A stretch of DNA of 15,655 nt from JADLHS01 sp036274115 (lineage in GTDB: Bacteria > Verrucomicrobiota > Verrucomicrobiia > Limisphaerales > JADLHS01): the NCBI GenBank assembly GCA_036274115.1, contig DASUGI010000111.1, positions 1 through 15,655 on the forward strand, in the 5' to 3' direction. The position numbers and the translations under genes were made by a program. Positions 14,377 through 15,655 of this stretch are shown here, one piece after another (positions within the stretch are counted from its first letter, which is position 1; each line of letters begins with the position of its first letter). The notes below the pieces were generated by a model. The model saw only the letters and a list, made by a program, of their open reading frames with translations. It was not told the origin of the DNA and ran no database searches.

Positions 14377-14820
14377 TTAAGGTTTAAACAACCGATAAAA
14401 CTTCGTCGGCAATGTCGCCGGCACGACGATGGGGTTGGTGACACCGCTCAAGGAATTCGTCCAGTTGGCGGGCGAGAGCACCCAGGTTTCCTGCAGAATG
14501 TAGCCGGGCGTGTTGGGCGACCAGGAAATGGTAGCTTGCCCGGGGCCTGCGGAAACAATCGTGAGCGTTGGCCCGCCGCCAACTTGTATCGCCGTTGGCA
14601 GGGCCCAGAATCCACCGGTGACGGAGTATTGCCCGTTGGTCATTGGCCCGCCGGCGTCCGGCTGGCCGATTGTGCCGGTGACGGTGTAAACTCCGCCGGT
14701 GCTCGTGCCGCCCCCGCCATCAATGGTGAACCAATCAATGGAATAGGTCTGTGCCACGGCACTGCCTGAGAGCAGCATTCCAAAACCGAGTCCGAGCAGG
14801 AATTTGGCGATCGAGTTCAT
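14377..14820 (-). CDS. Small secreted Verrucomicrobiota-type protein
   Basis: A 147-residue exported protein. Residues 1-23 form a signal peptide (hydrophobic 'FLLGLGFGMLLSGSAVA', cleavage expected after 'AVA'). The middle has the Gly/Thr-rich block 'DWFTIDGGGGTSTGGVYTV' (29-47) and 'GTIGQPDAGGPM' (49-60), a pattern I know from many secreted proteins of this phylum. The tail (~84-147) carries 'SAGPGQATISWSPNTPGYIL' and ends 'TKFYRLFKP', the same C-terminal beta-module type as the Ig-like protein at 2729. No catalytic residue is visible and the function is unknown. ATG at 14820 has GGAAGA at 14827-14832, a well-spaced ribosome site, and a candidate promoter just upstream. It ends 80 bases before sppA begins. 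Confidence 0.85.
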   Translation of the reverse strand: MNSIAKFLLGLGFGMLLSGSAVAQTYSIDWFTIDGGGGTSTGGVYTVTGTIGQPDAGGPMTNGQYSVTGGFWALPTAIQVGGGPTLTIVSAGPGQATISWSPNTPGYILQETWVLSPANWTNSLSGVTNPIVVPATLPTKFYRLFKP

Positions 14821-14843
14821 GGCTATTCTTCCGCGTTGGCTAG

Positions 14844-14872
14844 TTTATTCACTAATTTCTTGAGTTGTTCAA
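14844..14872 (-). promoter_or_regulatory. Candidate sigma-70 promoter for the small secreted protein
   Basis: On the minus strand, TTGAAC (14872-14867) and AATAAA (14849-14844) are separated by exactly 17 bases, each matching four of six consensus positions, about 24 bases before the ATG. The -35 box is inside a small CTTGA/TCAAG palindrome (14859-14873) that could serve as an operator. Confidence 0.35.
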
Positions 14873-14881
14873 GCCCGGTTT

Positions 14882-15110
14882 TCAGGGATTGACCGCCGAA
14901 CCGTTCACCACGTCGATCAGGTTGGATCGGGTCGTTCCCATGTCGGTTGTCGGTTCCAGACGCGAAGCCGTCGGCCATTGGCCGGACTGCCGCTGTCGCC
15001 CAACCGGCCCTGGGAGGTGAACGCCGTGCCCTGAGCGAGCAGGGTCACCGGTGCGGTCAGGGACATCAGGAGCACAAGGACGTCCACTGAAGGTTGAATT
15101 TGGGTTTCAT
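14882..15110 (-). pseudogene. Decayed N-terminus of an S74-family surface protein
   Basis: On the minus strand, a frame from GTG at 15087 reads a hydrophobic export signal ('VLVLLMSLTAPVTLLAQ'), then 'GTAFTSQGRLGDSGSPANG', the N-terminal signature I associate with Verrucomicrobiota S74-tailed surface proteins. It then loses family character and stops at 14917, giving only 56 residues where the family normally continues for hundreds. An ATG at 15110 ('MKPKFNLQ'), 18 bases after the neighbouring S74 gene's stop, is out of frame with it, which suggests a frameshift. A third frame reads 'RSNLIDVVNGSAVNP' to a stop at 14882 and may be another fragment. The relic is best explained by an internal deletion plus frameshift in a tandem paralogue. 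Confidence 0.5.
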
Positions 15111-15128
15111 GAGGAATGGCTTTCGTGG

Positions 15129-15655
15129 TTACGGTTTTTCGCGAATCACTTTCTCCAACGCCGCAAGCCTTTGCTTTAACTCGGCATTTTCCTTCCGAGT
15201 CTCTTCCAGCTTCTGATTCAACCCCTGAATCGCCGCCAGGGCGACACCGTCGGGATCAACGCTGGTGATGGTCGTGTCGCCACCGCCCAGGCCGAAGGCG
15301 GCGTGAAAGTCCTGTGCGGTTGGTCCCAGGTGCCTGCCATCATTCATGGTTTTGAAATTCCAGGTGGAGATGGGCAACGTGGCCACCTTGCTCAAAATCT
15401 CCTGTGGCGATACGGGAGCAAAGTTCTCTTTGGCGTTGCGGTCGCTGGTGTTCACGAATGCCGTTGCTGACACACCACCGGCGACGTGAAGTCTATTCGT
15501 AGGTGAAGTGCCGACGCCCAAATTGCCACCTACGATAAGGTTGTTGAGAATGTCCACACCGCTTGAGTTGCCGCGGCCGATACTCATCAACGCGCTGGCG
15601 GTTTCAACACTACTGTTGACCCCCACGAATTCGAGGAGGTTGTTCGCTCCGTTAT
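15129..15655 (-). CDS. C-terminal part of an S74 self-cleaving fibre/surface protein (partial)
   Basis: The frame is open to the right edge, so the N-terminus is missing; 174 residues are visible. The first ~60 are Asn/Gly-rich beta-repeat material ('LIVGGNLGVGTSPTNRLHV'). An intramolecular chaperone domain (peptidase S74) begins at visible residue ~69: 'SDRNAKENF' has the catalytic Ser70 and Lys75 five residues apart, as in the phage endosialidase Ser-Lys pair, followed by 'TWNFKTMNDGRHLGPTAQDF' (98-117). The tail 'LNQKLEETRKENAELKQRLAAL' is a coiled coil. In this family the domain assembles three chains into a beta fibre and then cuts itself off. In Verrucomicrobiota such domains end large secreted proteins, so a cell-surface fibre is likelier than a phage tail here; no phage genes are nearby. 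Confidence 0.88.
   Translation of the reverse strand, partial: NGANNLLEFVGVNSSVETASALMSIGRGNSSGVDILNNLIVGGNLGVGTSPTNRLHVAGGVSATAFVNTSDRNAKENFAPVSPQEILSKVATLPISTWNFKTMNDGRHLGPTAQDFHAAFGLGGGDTTITSVDPDGVALAAIQGLNQKLEETRKENAELKQRLAALEKVIREKP

Overview
The window most likely comes from a chromosome of a Verrucomicrobiota bacterium, probably a Pedosphaera/Limisphaerales-type (subdivision 3) lineage. This is inferred from protein style, not from a marker gene. Two secreted proteins end in the C-terminal beta module common in that phylum (a 'TSTNLQDWTPI'-like stretch followed by a final 'FYR/FFQ' strand). One small secreted protein carries the phylum-typical 'DWFTIDGGGGTSTGGVYTVTGTIGQPDAG' style of repeat, and an S74-tailed surface protein lies beside a relic of a paralogue with the motif 'GTAFTSQGRL'. 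The sequence is moderately GC-rich with mostly short intergenic gaps.

Region 1 (1-2183) looks accessory. Three consecutive plus-strand genes all look like DNA-binding proteins: a two-headed HTH protein, a ribbon-helix-helix-like protein, and a MerR/excisionase-like winged helix. They are separated by a strong hairpin (841-872) and a good bidirectional terminator (1366-1410). A 488-base stretch without a convincing gene follows. It holds nested inverted repeats and three copies of a 16-17 base element (TCCGACAACTGAGTGG), which may be mobile-element ends or protein-binding sites.

Region 2 (2184-5503, plus strand) holds an unrecognised 157-residue protein, a secreted protein with Ig-like repeats, a stand-alone CheY-like receiver, and signal peptidase I (lepB). 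lepB runs tail-to-tail into the minus-strand cluster with only 20 bases between the two stops.

Region 3 (5524-14296, minus strand; transcription runs right to left) is a compact housekeeping run: sppA, upp and an M24 aminopeptidase-like protein; then a 183-base gap; then a short primary-type sigma-70 factor, apt, a PAP2 phosphatase-GT39 glycosyltransferase fusion, an OGG1-type 8-oxoguanine glycosylase and a ComB-family phosphatase. Gaps of 24-46 bases and one 19-base overlap suggest that the last five are co-transcribed. The functions are mixed: signal-peptide turnover, base salvage (both upp and apt use PRPP), transcription initiation, envelope lipid/glycan modification and oxidative DNA repair.

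Region 4 (14377-15655, minus strand) encodes surface/secreted proteins: the small secreted repeat protein with its own candidate promoter, a decayed S74-family N-terminus, and the C-terminal part of an S74 self-cleaving fibre-type protein that runs off the right edge.

I found no rRNA, tRNA, CRISPR array or complete insertion sequence. The observations most worth following up are the PAP2-GT39 fusion, the OGG1-like enzyme with a changed cytosine-contact residue, the triple repeat/nested palindrome, and the three-regulator cassette. None of them is proven to be a new system.
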